Assembly (NCBI RefSeq): GCF_016598535.1
Contig: NZ_CP066779.1
Coordinates: forward strand, 3,162,001-3,226,000
Source of the DNA: Rhodococcus sp. P-2
GTDB taxonomy: Bacteria > Actinomycetota > Actinomycetes > Mycobacteriales > Mycobacteriaceae
DNA: 64,000 nt
Direction: 5' to 3'
Below the pieces are notes generated by a model. That model was not told the DNA's origin. It did not search any database and saw only the letters and a program-made list of their open reading frames with translations. The stretch's first letter is position 1, and each line of letters opens with the position of its first letter. Both the position numbers and the translations under genes were made by a program. This document shows positions 54,535-63,928 of this stretch, in pieces.

Positions 54535-56015
54535 AGCTTCCCGAACATGTCGAAACGCTGATCGTCGGTGCCGGATTCGCTGGTATGGGCTTGGCAGCCA
54601 GAATGCTTCGCGACAATCACGCGGCGGACGTCGTGTTGATCGAGCGCGGAGCTGACATCGGCGGCACTTGGCGCGACAACACCTACCCAGGGTGTGCCTG
54701 TGACGTGCCGACGGCGCTGTACTCGTATTCTTTTGCGCCGAGCGCCGATTGGAGTCACACCTTTGCTCGTCAGCCCGAGATCTACGACTATCTGAAGAAG
54801 GTGGCGGCAGACACCGGCATCGTGGATCGCGTAGTCCTGAACTGCGAACTCGAAGCTGCTGTGTGGGACGAGGATGCGGCGCTGTGGCGTGTTCGGACAT
54901 CCCGAGGGGCATTGACGGCCAAGACGCTGGTCGCTGCGACCGGGGCGTTGTCGACTCCAAAGATTCCCGACTTTCCCGGTCTCGACCAGTTCTCCGGTAC
55001 CACTTTCCATTCGGCGACGTGGAATCACGAACACGACCTGCGCGGTGAGCGCGTAGCAGTGATCGGAACGGGAGCGTCGGCGGTTCAGTTCGTTCCCGAA
55101 ATTGCCGACCCGGCGGACCATGTCACCGTGTTCCAGAGAACTCCGGCCTGGGTGATTCCGCGAATGGATCGCACCCTGCCTGCTGCGCAGAAAGCCGTGT
55201 ACTCGCGGATTCCCTTTACTCAGAAGGTTGTTCGCGGAGCGGTTTACGGCTTCCGTGAGCTACTCGGTGCCGCGATGTCGCATGCGACGTGGGTGCTGCC
55301 TGCCTTCGAGGCGGCCGCGCGCCTCCATCTGCGAAGGCAGGTGAAAGATCCGGAACTGCGCCGGAAACTGACCCCCGATTTCACGATCGGTTGCAAGCGC
55401 ATGCTTCTGTCCAACGACTGGTTGCGCACCCTTGACCGCACGGACGTGAGTCTGGAAGACAGCGGGCTCGTCTCGGTCACAGAAAACGGAGTGGTCGACG
55501 GTCGCGGAGTCGAGCACAAGGTCGACACCATCATCTTCGCCACGGGATTCACTCCCACGGAACCGCCTGTCGCGCATCTGATCACCGGAAAACGTGGCGA
55601 GACGCTGGCTGCGCATTGGAACGGGAGTCCCAATGCGTACAAGGGCACCGCGGTCAGCGGGTTTCCGAATCTGTTCCTCATGTACGGTCCGAACACCAAC
55701 CTCGGACACAGTTCGATCGTGTACATGCTCGAGTCCCAGGCCGAGTACGTCAACGACGCCTTGAACACCATGAAGCGAGAGCGGATCGATGCACTCGACG
55801 TGAACGAGACGGTACAGGTGCACTACAACAAGGGAATTCAGCACGAGTTGCAGCACACGGTGTGGAACAAGGGCGGATGCTCGAGTTGGTACATCGATCC
55901 GGAGGGGCGCAACTCGGTGCAGTGGCCGACGTTCACGTTCAAATTCCGTTCGCTGCTGGAGCATTTCGATCGCGAGAACTACTCCGCTCGCAAGATCGAA
56001 AGCGTCGAGGCATGA
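54531..56015 (+). CDS. Flavin monooxygenase, Baeyer-Villiger type
   Basis: Protein of 494 residues. The FAD motif is IVGAGFAGMGLAARM, the BVMO-like fingerprint reads FSGTTFHSATWN (FxGxxxHxxxW, with Asn where Pro/Asp is usual), and the NADPH motif is AVIGTGASAVQF. Such enzymes insert oxygen next to a ketone using NADPH. It overlaps the next gene, a GMC oxidoreductase that could make the ketone from an alcohol, by four bases. Confidence 0.88.
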   Translation: MKLPEHVETLIVGAGFAGMGLAARMLRDNHAADVVLIERGADIGGTWRDNTYPGCACDVPTALYSYSFAPSADWSHTFARQPEIYDYLKKVAADTGIVDRVVLNCELEAAVWDEDAALWRVRTSRGALTAKTLVAATGALSTPKIPDFPGLDQFSGTTFHSATWNHEHDLRGERVAVIGTGASAVQFVPEIADPADHVTVFQRTPAWVIPRMDRTLPAAQKAVYSRIPFTQKVVRGAVYGFRELLGAAMSHATWVLPAFEAAARLHLRRQVKDPELRRKLTPDFTIGCKRMLLSNDWLRTLDRTDVSLEDSGLVSVTENGVVDGRGVEHKVDTIIFATGFTPTEPPVAHLITGKRGETLAAHWNGSPNAYKGTAVSGFPNLFLMYGPNTNLGHSSIVYMLESQAEYVNDALNTMKRERIDALDVNETVQVHYNKGIQHELQHTVWNKGGCSSWYIDPEGRNSVQWPTFTFKFRSLLEHFDRENYSARKIESVEA

Positions 56016-57589
56016 CCACGACGCACTACGACGTGGTGGTGATCGGATCGGGATTCGGTGGCAGTGTCGCAGCTCTTCGCCTGACGGAGAAGGGTTACCG
56101 TGTCGGGGTGCTCGAAGCCGGCCGCCGGTTTGCCGACGACGAGTTGCCTGAAACCAGTTGGCGACTGCGAAAGTACCTGTGGGCGCCGTGGATTGGGTGC
56201 TACGGCGTGCAGCGCATCCATCTGCTTCCGGATGTACTGGTGATGGCGGGATCCGGAGTTGGCGGAGGATCGTTGAACTACGCCAACACGTTGTATCAGC
56301 CACCCAAGCGGTTCTTCGAAGACCGTCAATGGGCGCACATCACCGACTGGCACGATGAACTGGCGCCGTACTACGACCAGGCCAAGCGGATGTTGGGTGT
56401 TCGTACCAATCCGTCCTTCACTCCCGCCGACGCGGTGATGAAGGACGTCGCCGAAGAGATGGGCGTGGGGGAGACCTTCACGTCTACCCCCGTCGGTGTT
56501 TTCTTCGGGGAGGCAGGAGTTTCCGTGCCGGATCCGTTCTTCGGTGGCAAAGGGCCCGAACGCACCGGCTGCACCGAATGTGGGGGGTGCATGACCGGGT
56601 GCCGAGTCGGGGCGAAGAACACGCTGGTCAAGAACTACCTCCATCTCGCCGAGCAAGCGGGCGCCAGGGTTCATCCGCTCACGACCGTCACCGACCTTCG
56701 GCCGAGCGCAGATGGCGGTTACCACCTGCTCGCCCGAAGAACGGACGGCGTCCGCCGGCGAGAAATCAGGTTCACCGCAGATCAGGTGGTGGTTGCCGCC
56801 GGAACGTACGGAACGGCGAGACTGCTGCTCGGTATGAAGGAATCCGGCGCCCTGCCCGGCCTGTCGGACACGCTGGGCACCGTCGTACGTACCAATTCCG
56901 AAGCCGTGCTGGCCGCAACGTCGAAGTCACGTCGACGGGATTTCACGCAGGGCGTTGCGATCACCTCCTCCTTTCACCCGGACGATCACACGCATATCGA
57001 ACCGGTGCGATACGGCAAGGGCAGCAATGCGATAGGTCTTCTGCAGACCGTCCTGAGTGACGGGGGTGGGCGAACTCCCCGGGTGCTGAAGACTCTGGCA
57101 GTCGCGGCCCGGCACCCGGGTGCGTTCTTCCGATCCTTGTCGGTGCGGAACTGGTCCGAGCGAACCGTCATCGCGCTGGTGATGCAGACCGACGACAACT
57201 CCCTCGAACTTTCCAAGAACACCAAACGATTCGGACGTTCCCTCACCAGTAGGCCGGGGCCGGGGGATCCACCTCCCCCGTGGATTCCGCAGGGGCATAC
57301 AGCTATTCGCAAGGTCGCCGAGAAGATCGACGGCGATCCGGGTGGTTCCATCGCCGAGATCGTGAACATCCCGATGACGGCGCACTTTCTCGGTGGCTGC
57401 GCGATCGGGGACAGTGCGTCGAGTGGTGTCGTCGATCCGTATCTCCGTGCCTACGGACATGCGGGCCTGCACGTCATGGACGGTTCGGTGGTGAGCGCGA
57501 ACCTCGGAGTGAATCCTTCCCTGACCATCACCGCGCAAGCGGAACGAGCGTGCGCGATGTGGCCCCTGACAGATCGATACCGCCGATGA
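56012..57589 (+). CDS. GMC oxidoreductase, ChoD-like, with altered C-terminus
   Basis: FAD-dependent alcohol oxidase or dehydrogenase of 525 residues, similar to mycobacterial ChoD. The FAD motif is VVVIGSGFGGSVAALRL. A cysteine cluster TGCTECGGCMTGCRVGAKN recalls the four-cysteine segment of this subfamily. HFLGGCAIG and GVNPSLTITAQAER are the conserved C-terminal core. The last seven residues, LTDRYRR, are read from DNA that in antisense encodes the cut-off ABC permease, so the natural C-terminus appears replaced at a recombination joint near 57565. ATG 56012 overlaps the monooxygenase stop. Confidence 0.87.
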   Translation: MTTTHYDVVVIGSGFGGSVAALRLTEKGYRVGVLEAGRRFADDELPETSWRLRKYLWAPWIGCYGVQRIHLLPDVLVMAGSGVGGGSLNYANTLYQPPKRFFEDRQWAHITDWHDELAPYYDQAKRMLGVRTNPSFTPADAVMKDVAEEMGVGETFTSTPVGVFFGEAGVSVPDPFFGGKGPERTGCTECGGCMTGCRVGAKNTLVKNYLHLAEQAGARVHPLTTVTDLRPSADGGYHLLARRTDGVRRREIRFTADQVVVAAGTYGTARLLLGMKESGALPGLSDTLGTVVRTNSEAVLAATSKSRRRDFTQGVAITSSFHPDDHTHIEPVRYGKGSNAIGLLQTVLSDGGGRTPRVLKTLAVAARHPGAFFRSLSVRNWSERTVIALVMQTDDNSLELSKNTKRFGRSLTSRPGPGDPPPPWIPQGHTAIRKVAEKIDGDPGGSIAEIVNIPMTAHFLGGCAIGDSASSGVVDPYLRAYGHAGLHVMDGSVVSANLGVNPSLTITAQAERACAMWPLTDRYRR

Positions 57590-57833
57590 GGATGACAAAT
57601 GTGCCGGCGAGTGCGAGCACGGTCAGGAAAGCCATCTGGTTGAGAATGTTCTGCGCGGACGTGGCAGTGATGAAACTTTCCGTGCGCCACTGGAAATAGA
57701 TGATCAGGACCAGCACTGCAACCGTCGGAACAACTATGTTGCGGTGCTGATCGAGTCGACTCAGCAGACCGCGCGCGCCTGACGGCGCTGCGGCATCGCT
57801 GGCCGGCGATTGCTTCGAGAGTGTCTGGGTCAC
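57528..57833 (-). pseudogene. Truncated ribose-type ABC permease
   Basis: GTG 57833 opens a frame with a cytoplasmic tail and two membrane helices (NIVVPTVAVLVLIIYF and FLTVLALAGTFVILIGGIDLS). GGIDLS is the conserved RbsC-family motif near residue 84; intact permeases run to about 320 residues. After residue 89 the family match stops and the frame ends at 57528, inside the convergent GMC gene. The other transporter genes follow upstream in the same operon. The permease is therefore cut by a deletion or rearrangement and the transporter should be inactive unless a permease is supplied from elsewhere. Confidence 0.85.
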
Positions 57834-57841
57834 TGCATTCC

Positions 57842-59386
57842 TCACATCATGTGCTTGATCACGTCGACTTCGGCGGGCTTGTGCTCTGCAGGGGCCGCCA
57901 ACTCTGCGCTGATGACCCCGTCCTTCATGACCACGATTCGGTCGGACATTCCGATCACTTCTTCGAGGGACTCGGCGCACAGCAGCACACCGACCCCCGA
58001 CGCAGCCATCGATCGGACCAAACCGTAGATCTCCTCGCGAGTTCCGACGTCGATTCCTCGCGTCGGATCGCTGAGTACCAGCACTTTGCATTCGCGACCT
58101 TGCCACCGAGCGAAGATCGCCTTCTGTTGGTTCCCGCCACTGAGTTCCCCGATAGGCGTCGACAACGACGGAGCCTTGACCTGCAGCGCGCGGGCCAACT
58201 CCGTCGTCCGTTCCCGTTCGGTCCGCAGACGCAGTAGCCGCGTCCACGGGTGGCGGATGAGATCGAGGAAGCCGATCGAGATGTTGTTTCTGATCGATGC
58301 GCTGCGGAAGAGGGAGTCCAGGGCGCGCTCCGGTGGGACGTACAGGACGCCGGCGGCCACGGCGGCGGGAACCGACCAGTGCTCGTGCACGGTACCGCCG
58401 ACGTGAATCGAACCCGTCGACAACGACTCGGCACCCGCGACAGTTGCGGCCACCGACGCTTTCCCCGAACCGATGACCCCAGCTAATCCCACTACCTCGC
58501 CCGGTCGGACGACCAGATCGACCGACTCGAACTCGCCTGTACTGCCTGCATTTCGGAGTTCGATCAGCGGGTTCGTCGACAGCGCTCCGGCCTGTTCGCC
58601 TTCTCGGTAGTAGTCGGCGCTGCGCTCGCTACCCACCATCAACTCGTGCAGTCGCTCCGCCGTGACGCCGTCGGCAGAGAGGGTTTCGATGGACCGCCCG
58701 TCGCGAAGTACGAGTAGCCGCGTGCTGATCCGCAAGACGTCTTGCAGGATGTGGGACACGAAGATGAACGACACCCGATCGCGCCACCCTTCGATCAATG
58801 CGAAGAGAATTTCCACCTCGGTCTCGGTCAACGCGCTGGTTGGCTCGTCGAGAAGGATCACCGGAGCTTCGGTGGCGTCGGTGATCCGCGAAAAGGCGCG
58901 TGCGATCTCGACCAGTTGCCTTTGTGGGTATGTCAATTCGGCGACGACGGCGTCGGCGCGCAACCCTTCGATGCCGAGGGTGTCGAGAAGGGACTGGGCG
59001 GCGTCGCGCATTCTCCGACGCCGGCCGGGGCCCCAACCACCTATCTCGCCCTCACGTCCGAGGTAGATGTTCTCGTACACCCGCAGTGCATCGACCAATG
59101 ACTGCTCCTGGACCACCACGGAGATTCCGAGTTCGCGGAGAGTGCGAGAGTCGCCGAGTTCCACGTGAGTCCCGTTGACGTCGAGGCTGCCGGCGTCGGG
59201 ACGTACCGTTCCCGTCAAAACGCCGATCAGCGTTGACTTTCCGGCGCCGTTCTCACCGATCAAGCCGAGAACGTCACCTCTGCTGACGTCGAGTGAGACG
59301 TCCTGGAGGGCGTGAACGGGCCCGTAACTCTTGCAGACCCCACGCAAGCTGATGGTTGCTGTGTCGCTCACCTTCGTATCACTCAT
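57842..59386 (-). CDS. Sugar-type ABC transporter ATPase, two ABC domains
   Basis: RbsA-like protein of 514 residues. The first domain has Walker A GENGAGKSTLIGVL and Walker B ILLDEPTSALTETEV, but its signature is degenerate (AELTYPQRQ). The second has a weakened Walker A (GSGKASVAATV) with an intact signature LSGGNQQKAIF and VLVLSDPTRGID. This asymmetry is usual in the family. It lies one base after the binding-protein gene and before the truncated permease. Confidence 0.9.
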   Translation of the reverse strand: MSDTKVSDTATISLRGVCKSYGPVHALQDVSLDVSRGDVLGLIGENGAGKSTLIGVLTGTVRPDAGSLDVNGTHVELGDSRTLRELGISVVVQEQSLVDALRVYENIYLGREGEIGGWGPGRRRRMRDAAQSLLDTLGIEGLRADAVVAELTYPQRQLVEIARAFSRITDATEAPVILLDEPTSALTETEVEILFALIEGWRDRVSFIFVSHILQDVLRISTRLLVLRDGRSIETLSADGVTAERLHELMVGSERSADYYREGEQAGALSTNPLIELRNAGSTGEFESVDLVVRPGEVVGLAGVIGSGKASVAATVAGAESLSTGSIHVGGTVHEHWSVPAAVAAGVLYVPPERALDSLFRSASIRNNISIGFLDLIRHPWTRLLRLRTERERTTELARALQVKAPSLSTPIGELSGGNQQKAIFARWQGRECKVLVLSDPTRGIDVGTREEIYGLVRSMAASGVGVLLCAESLEEVIGMSDRIVVMKDGVISAELAAPAEHKPAEVDVIKHMM

Positions 59387-59387
59387 T

Positions 59388-60686
59388 TCAAGCCACGAGT
59401 TGATCTTTGTACTGCAGCAACGGGCCCGATCGGAACGCGGCTGCGTAATCGGTCCGTACTCCGGTGATGTCTGCAGAGTTCCAGGCGCTGTTCAGCGTGT
59501 ACTGGTCCTGCGATACGCCGGCGTAGTACTCCCGCGGATCGATCGGGTTGAGTACGGTCTGCGGGTCCCAGTCGTCAGGATGCAGAGCCTTGCTCATCTT
59601 TGCCCAGTCGAACGGAAGTGTAGGCGCGTACACAGTTTTCAGTACGTCGTCGGCGATCTCCGGAGTCACCAGGAGTGCTCCCTGTGAAAGGAAGCGCTCC
59701 GGCAGGGACAGGTCGACACCGTTGAGTTGATCGAAGATGGTGACACCGAGAATTCCTGCCGTGAGTCCGCCGACCGTCGCACTGGTCAGGTATTGCTTTC
59801 CCTGCGCGATGTATTCGACGTTCTGCTTGTTGCCGTCGAATCCGACAACGATCTTGCCCGTGATCTTCGCAGCATCCAGTGCCGCGATGACTCCTGCGGC
59901 TTGACTGTCGTTCTGCGCGAACACCCCGACGAAGTCCGGCACCGAAGGCAGGATGTTCGTGAACGCCTTTCTTGCGTCCTCCGAAGTCCAGTTGCCCGGC
60001 GAAGCGGTGACGATCTTGATTCCCGGGTAGTCCTTGGCCGCGGCGTTCAAACCAGCGGTCCGTTGATCATCGGAAGACGAACCCTTCTGTCCCGGAACAT
60101 GAATGATGGTTCCGCTGCCACCGACTTTCTCGAACAGAGCCTTGGCGGTTGCGACGGCGATCTTGGTCGACGGCGGCGTGATGAAACGAACCCACTTGTC
60201 CGCGTCGGCAGGCGTGTACCAGGCGGGTGCCGTGTACGAGCTGGCATACAGGATCCCCGCTGCCTGGCAGGCCTTCGTGACAGCGGCCGCTTGAGCTTCC
60301 GTGGCGGGAGTGCCGAAGATCGACTTGCCGCCCGAAGCGCGGACGTTGCCTACCTGCCCCAGTGCGGTGTTGACGTTGCCCTGGTCCTCCACCGAGGACA
60401 TGCTGACGCCCAACGCGTCCATTGCCTGTTTGCCGCCGTCCGAGAAGGCGACGAAGTAGTCGTTGGAGAGTGTTGTCACCTGGCAGAGGGTTTTTTCCTG
60501 GACTTTTCCCGCACCGGCGCCACCGCCGGCAGCGGTACTGGTGGAACTGCCGCCTGCTCCGCAGGCCACTGCGCCGAGAGTGATGCCTGCTGCGCCCATT
60601 GCGGCGAAGAAGGAACGTCGGGTCAGTGGATGAGAGAACGTCGCGTTTCGCGCGACGTCCACGATCTTCGATTCGATCGAAGGCAT
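59388..60686 (-). CDS. Sugar-type ABC transporter substrate-binding lipoprotein, Tat signal
   Basis: Protein of 432 residues with a twin-arginine motif TRRSFFAAMGAAG followed by a lipobox GAVAC, then a type-1 periplasmic binding fold (YFVAFSDGGKQAMDALG; DFVGVFAQNDSQAAGVIAAL; KIVVGFDGNKQN). ATG 60686 is chosen as the start that gives this signal, with AAGGA upstream. The ligand is not predictable: such proteins bind sugars, autoinducers or other small molecules. Its transporter lacks an intact permease here. Confidence 0.88.
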   Translation of the reverse strand: MPSIESKIVDVARNATFSHPLTRRSFFAAMGAAGITLGAVACGAGGSSTSTAAGGGAGAGKVQEKTLCQVTTLSNDYFVAFSDGGKQAMDALGVSMSSVEDQGNVNTALGQVGNVRASGGKSIFGTPATEAQAAAVTKACQAAGILYASSYTAPAWYTPADADKWVRFITPPSTKIAVATAKALFEKVGGSGTIIHVPGQKGSSSDDQRTAGLNAAAKDYPGIKIVTASPGNWTSEDARKAFTNILPSVPDFVGVFAQNDSQAAGVIAALDAAKITGKIVVGFDGNKQNVEYIAQGKQYLTSATVGGLTAGILGVTIFDQLNGVDLSLPERFLSQGALLVTPEIADDVLKTVYAPTLPFDWAKMSKALHPDDWDPQTVLNPIDPREYYAGVSQDQYTLNSAWNSADITGVRTDYAAAFRSGPLLQYKDQLVA

Positions 60687-60760
60687 GATCACATCCTTGG
60701 TCTCGCAAGAGGGGGTTCTCGAGAGGTCTTCTCGAGGTGTGGAGGAAACGGGAGATTTCG

Positions 60761-61678
60761 CTACTTCGACAGCAGATGCGTTGTGAACCAACGGGAAGCG
60801 TGTTCGGCAGCCACTGCGAGCTTGGACTGGTCGCTGTAGAGCGTCATGTGCGACGTGTGCGGCAGGACGACAAGTTCTTTCTTCGGAGTCGGGATGTTGT
60901 TGAAACTCTCGATTTCCAAGTCCCACAACGTGAGGTCGTCACCTTCGGCGACGATCATCATCGACGGTGTGTCGAGGATCCTGGGCACGAAATAGTTGAC
61001 GTCGTAGTCGAGCAGGAGATCGACGGATTCCATAGTCGAACTGTTCTGGTAGAGAGGAGCTTCGGTGGCTTGAAGAGCTGCGAAGGTCGTCTTCGTCTCG
61101 GGGAACGGCCAGGAAGACAGTTCTTCCTCGGGATTCTCGCTGGCGTGAGCGATGTGCAGTCGCTGATCCGGATCGTCGAAGCGGAGTCGGCGATCTTCGA
61201 GGATCGCGTCCCACAGCTTTCGATAACCCATGGTCCCGTGGATCCGACGCATGTTGCGGAACCCGTCGATCACCGGAATCTGAGACACGATGGCCTTCAC
61301 CCGAGGATCGGTCGCGGCGAGAATCATCACGTGGCCGCCGGAGTAGGAGATGCCCCAGGCTCCGAGACGGTCGTTGTCGATGCCGGGAGTGCGCTCGAGA
61401 AAGCTGAGCGCGTTCTGATAATCACGAATCTGTTGCTTCGGGTCCAGGTGTTGACGGGGTTCACCGTCCGACACGCCCAGGTTGCGGTAGTCGAAGACCA
61501 GCGCAGCCATACCGGCCGTCACGAAGGCCTCGGCGTAATAGGGCATGACCAACTCACGGACGTAGCACCAACCGCCTGCCAGTACGACGGCCGGTACGTC
61601 TTCGTCGGTGTCGGGTCGGTACAGCCAACCGCGGACGGTGACTCCGTCGCTGGAGAATTCGACATCTTCACGGCGCAT
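60761..61678 (-). CDS. Alpha/beta hydrolase, dienelactone-hydrolase/CocE-like
   Basis: Protein of 305 residues. It has AVVLAGGWCYVRELVMP as oxyanion strand, nucleophile elbow GISYSGGH and late histidine LVVLPHTSHMTLY. ATG 61678 follows GAGGAG; in-frame starts upstream (61693, 61789) lack one. It is the first gene of the operon with the binding protein (74-base gap), so it may process the transported compound. Confidence 0.82.
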   Translation of the reverse strand: MRREDVEFSSDGVTVRGWLYRPDTDEDVPAVVLAGGWCYVRELVMPYYAEAFVTAGMAALVFDYRNLGVSDGEPRQHLDPKQQIRDYQNALSFLERTPGIDNDRLGAWGISYSGGHVMILAATDPRVKAIVSQIPVIDGFRNMRRIHGTMGYRKLWDAILEDRRLRFDDPDQRLHIAHASENPEEELSSWPFPETKTTFAALQATEAPLYQNSSTMESVDLLLDYDVNYFVPRILDTPSMMIVAEGDDLTLWDLEIESFNNIPTPKKELVVLPHTSHMTLYSDQSKLAVAAEHASRWFTTHLLSK

Positions 61679-61865
61679 TGCGCGACTCCTCATGTAACGA
61701 GTGAAAGCTGAACGGAAGTAGGTGCGAAAGAAAACGGACGGTCTTGTCGCCGTGCGTATTACGGCATCGACGCGGTTCGCTCGTGTCAACTGCCCCGAGC
61801 GGATCGTCGCGGATCCGAAGTACCCCGTAATCGTGAGTCACCTCACAGCCTTTGTCAAGTGTCAC

Positions 61866-61895
61866 TGGACAGCAAGGAAAATCCGTCGGTATAGT
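61866..61895 (+). promoter_or_regulatory. Candidate sigma-70 promoter for the E1 dehydrogenase
   Basis: TGGACA (61866-61871) and TATAGT (61890-61895) are separated by 18 bases, 62 bases before the chosen start of the E1 gene. This lies in the 279-base divergent gap 61679-61957, in which I see no gene. Confidence 0.5.
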
Positions 61896-61957
61896 CCTGC
61901 TCACCCACTGCGCATGTATTCGTAACGAGCGCAGCATTATTGGAGGTGTTCCGGCTC

Positions 61958-63928
61958 GTGAACGGCGAAGAAGTCCTGTGTGCCTACGAAAAGATGTTGT
62001 TGATCCGTGTGATGGAGGAGCGCATCTCGGCGCTCTACAAGGGCGACATCATTCCCGGATTCGTTCACACCTCGATAGGTCAAGAGGCATGCGCGGTGGG
62101 GGCTCTCACTCATGCGCGGGTCAGTGACGTCATCACCTCGACGCACCGCGGGCACGGTCATGTTCTGGCCAAAGGTCTCGAGCCCGACCGGATGATGGCG
62201 GAGTTGATGGGAAAGGTCACCGGGGCCAACAACGGCCGGGGCGGTTCGATGCACGTCGCCGATCCCCGCCTGGGAATCTTCGGTGCGAACGGCATCGTGG
62301 GCGCAGGGTTGCCGATCGCCCTCGGTGCGGCTTTCGCTGCCAAGGATCGCGGTGAGGGTGATCTGGTCGTGGCGTTCTTCGGTGACGGGGCGATCGCGAC
62401 CGGCGCGTTCCACGAGGCGATGAACATGGCCGCGCTGTGGAAACTGCCGATCATCTTCCTTTGCGAGAACAATGGGTTCTCGGAGTTCTCCTCGACGGCG
62501 GATCAGCATCCGGTCCCGATCTCTGCGCGCGCAGCGGGATACGGAATGGAATCGATCACGCTGGCAGGCAACGACGTCGAGGCAGTCGCCGACGGTATTC
62601 GGCCGGTGTACGCGCAGGTGCGAGGCGGCAGTGGTCCGGTGTTCGTCGAGGTCACGACCCTGCGGGTGCACGGGCACTACGAGGGCGATCCGCAGGTGTA
62701 CCGCGACAAGGACGAGATGGCCCGAGGCATTCTCGCGGCCGATCCACTGACGGTGACGCGGGGCCGACTTCGGGAGCGAGGCATCGGGGACGATGTCCTC
62801 GATCTGGTGGACAAGCGGGTGAGGGCGGTGGTCGACGAGGCGGAGCGTTTCGCGCGGGCGTCGCCGCAACCGGAGGCGTCGAGCGTGATGGAGTACATCT
62901 ATTCACCGCGACGTGTCTATCCGCCGGGCCACCTCGACGTGAGTATCGACGCGGGTGGTGCAGCGGTGTCGCAGTCCAAGATCATCAAAGCCGCGCTCGA
63001 CGACTCCCTGGGGGCGGATCCGGATGTGTTTCTTGCCGGTATCGATGTTGCCGGCGGGAATGTTTTCGGTCTGACCAGGGGATTGGCCGCGAAGTATCCG
63101 GGGCGGGTGTTCGATACTCCGATCTCGGAATCGGCGATCATGGGCCTTGCCGTCGGCTCCGCGATGGCAGGCCGAAGACCTGTCGTGGAACTGATGTACC
63201 TCGATTTTCTCGGGGTGTGTCTGGATCAACTGATGAATCAGGCGGCGAAGTTGCGGTTCATGACGGGCGGCGCAGCCAGTCTGCCGTTGGTGGTGCGGAC
63301 GCAGTTCGGTTCCGGCAGATCGTCGGGTGGCCAGCATTCGCAGAGTCTCGAAGCGCTGTTGGCGCACATCCCTGGACTGACTGTGCTCATGCCCAGTTCG
63401 GGCGCCGATGCGTACGGCCTGCTGCGGGCAGCGATCGAGGACGACAACCCCGTGATGTTCATCGAACATCGACTGCTGTACGAGAAGAAAAATTTGTTGC
63501 CGAGCAAGGATTTTCGGGTTCCGATCGGAAAGGCGGCGGTGACGAGGCCAGGGTCGGACGTCACCATTGTCTCGTGGTCGAGGATGGCGATGCACGCTTT
63601 GATTGCGGCGCAGTCGTTGGCAGACGAAGGGATCGATGCGGAGGTCATCGATCTACGAACGATTGCTCCACTCGATCGGGAGACCATTCTCGAATCCTTC
63701 GGTCGGACCAACCGGATGGTCATTGCTCAGGAAGCGGTGGTGGACTTCGGCGTCGGAGCCGAGATCGCAGCGTTGGCAGTAGATTCCGGATTCTACTCGC
63801 TGGACGCCCCGGTGGTACGGGTGGGAGCACGGTACGCACCCGCACCCTATGCGCCGGTGCTCGAACGTGAGTGGGAAGTCGGGCCTGACGACATCGTTGC
63901 AGCTGTTCGGCGGGTGATGTCATGCTGA
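61958..63928 (+). CDS. Fused alpha-beta E1 of a thiamine-diphosphate 2-oxoacid/acetoin dehydrogenase
   Basis: Protein of 656 residues. The N-terminal half is the E1 alpha type, with the ThDP motif FFGDGAIATGAFHEAMNMAA and ENNGFSEFS. The C-terminal half, from about 325, is the E1 beta type, with DTPISESAIMGLAVG and RTQFGSGRSSGGQHSQS. Alpha and beta are usually separate genes in acetoin or pyruvate dehydrogenases; here they are joined. GTG 61958 is preferred, with GGAGG 11 bases upstream; TTG 61940 and GTG 61946 are in frame. The next gene overlaps by seven bases and may encode the E2 partner. Confidence 0.85.
   Translation: MNGEEVLCAYEKMLLIRVMEERISALYKGDIIPGFVHTSIGQEACAVGALTHARVSDVITSTHRGHGHVLAKGLEPDRMMAELMGKVTGANNGRGGSMHVADPRLGIFGANGIVGAGLPIALGAAFAAKDRGEGDLVVAFFGDGAIATGAFHEAMNMAALWKLPIIFLCENNGFSEFSSTADQHPVPISARAAGYGMESITLAGNDVEAVADGIRPVYAQVRGGSGPVFVEVTTLRVHGHYEGDPQVYRDKDEMARGILAADPLTVTRGRLRERGIGDDVLDLVDKRVRAVVDEAERFARASPQPEASSVMEYIYSPRRVYPPGHLDVSIDAGGAAVSQSKIIKAALDDSLGADPDVFLAGIDVAGGNVFGLTRGLAAKYPGRVFDTPISESAIMGLAVGSAMAGRRPVVELMYLDFLGVCLDQLMNQAAKLRFMTGGAASLPLVVRTQFGSGRSSGGQHSQSLEALLAHIPGLTVLMPSSGADAYGLLRAAIEDDNPVMFIEHRLLYEKKNLLPSKDFRVPIGKAAVTRPGSDVTIVSWSRMAMHALIAAQSLADEGIDAEVIDLRTIAPLDRETILESFGRTNRMVIAQEAVVDFGVGAEIAALAVDSGFYSLDAPVVRVGARYAPAPYAPVLEREWEVGPDDIVAAVRRVMSC

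Noticed and set aside
57834-58247. N-terminal extension of the permease frame across the ATPase gene
   Set aside because: The extension is Arg-rich and antisense-like within the ATPase coding region; the permease sequence begins at GTG 57833.
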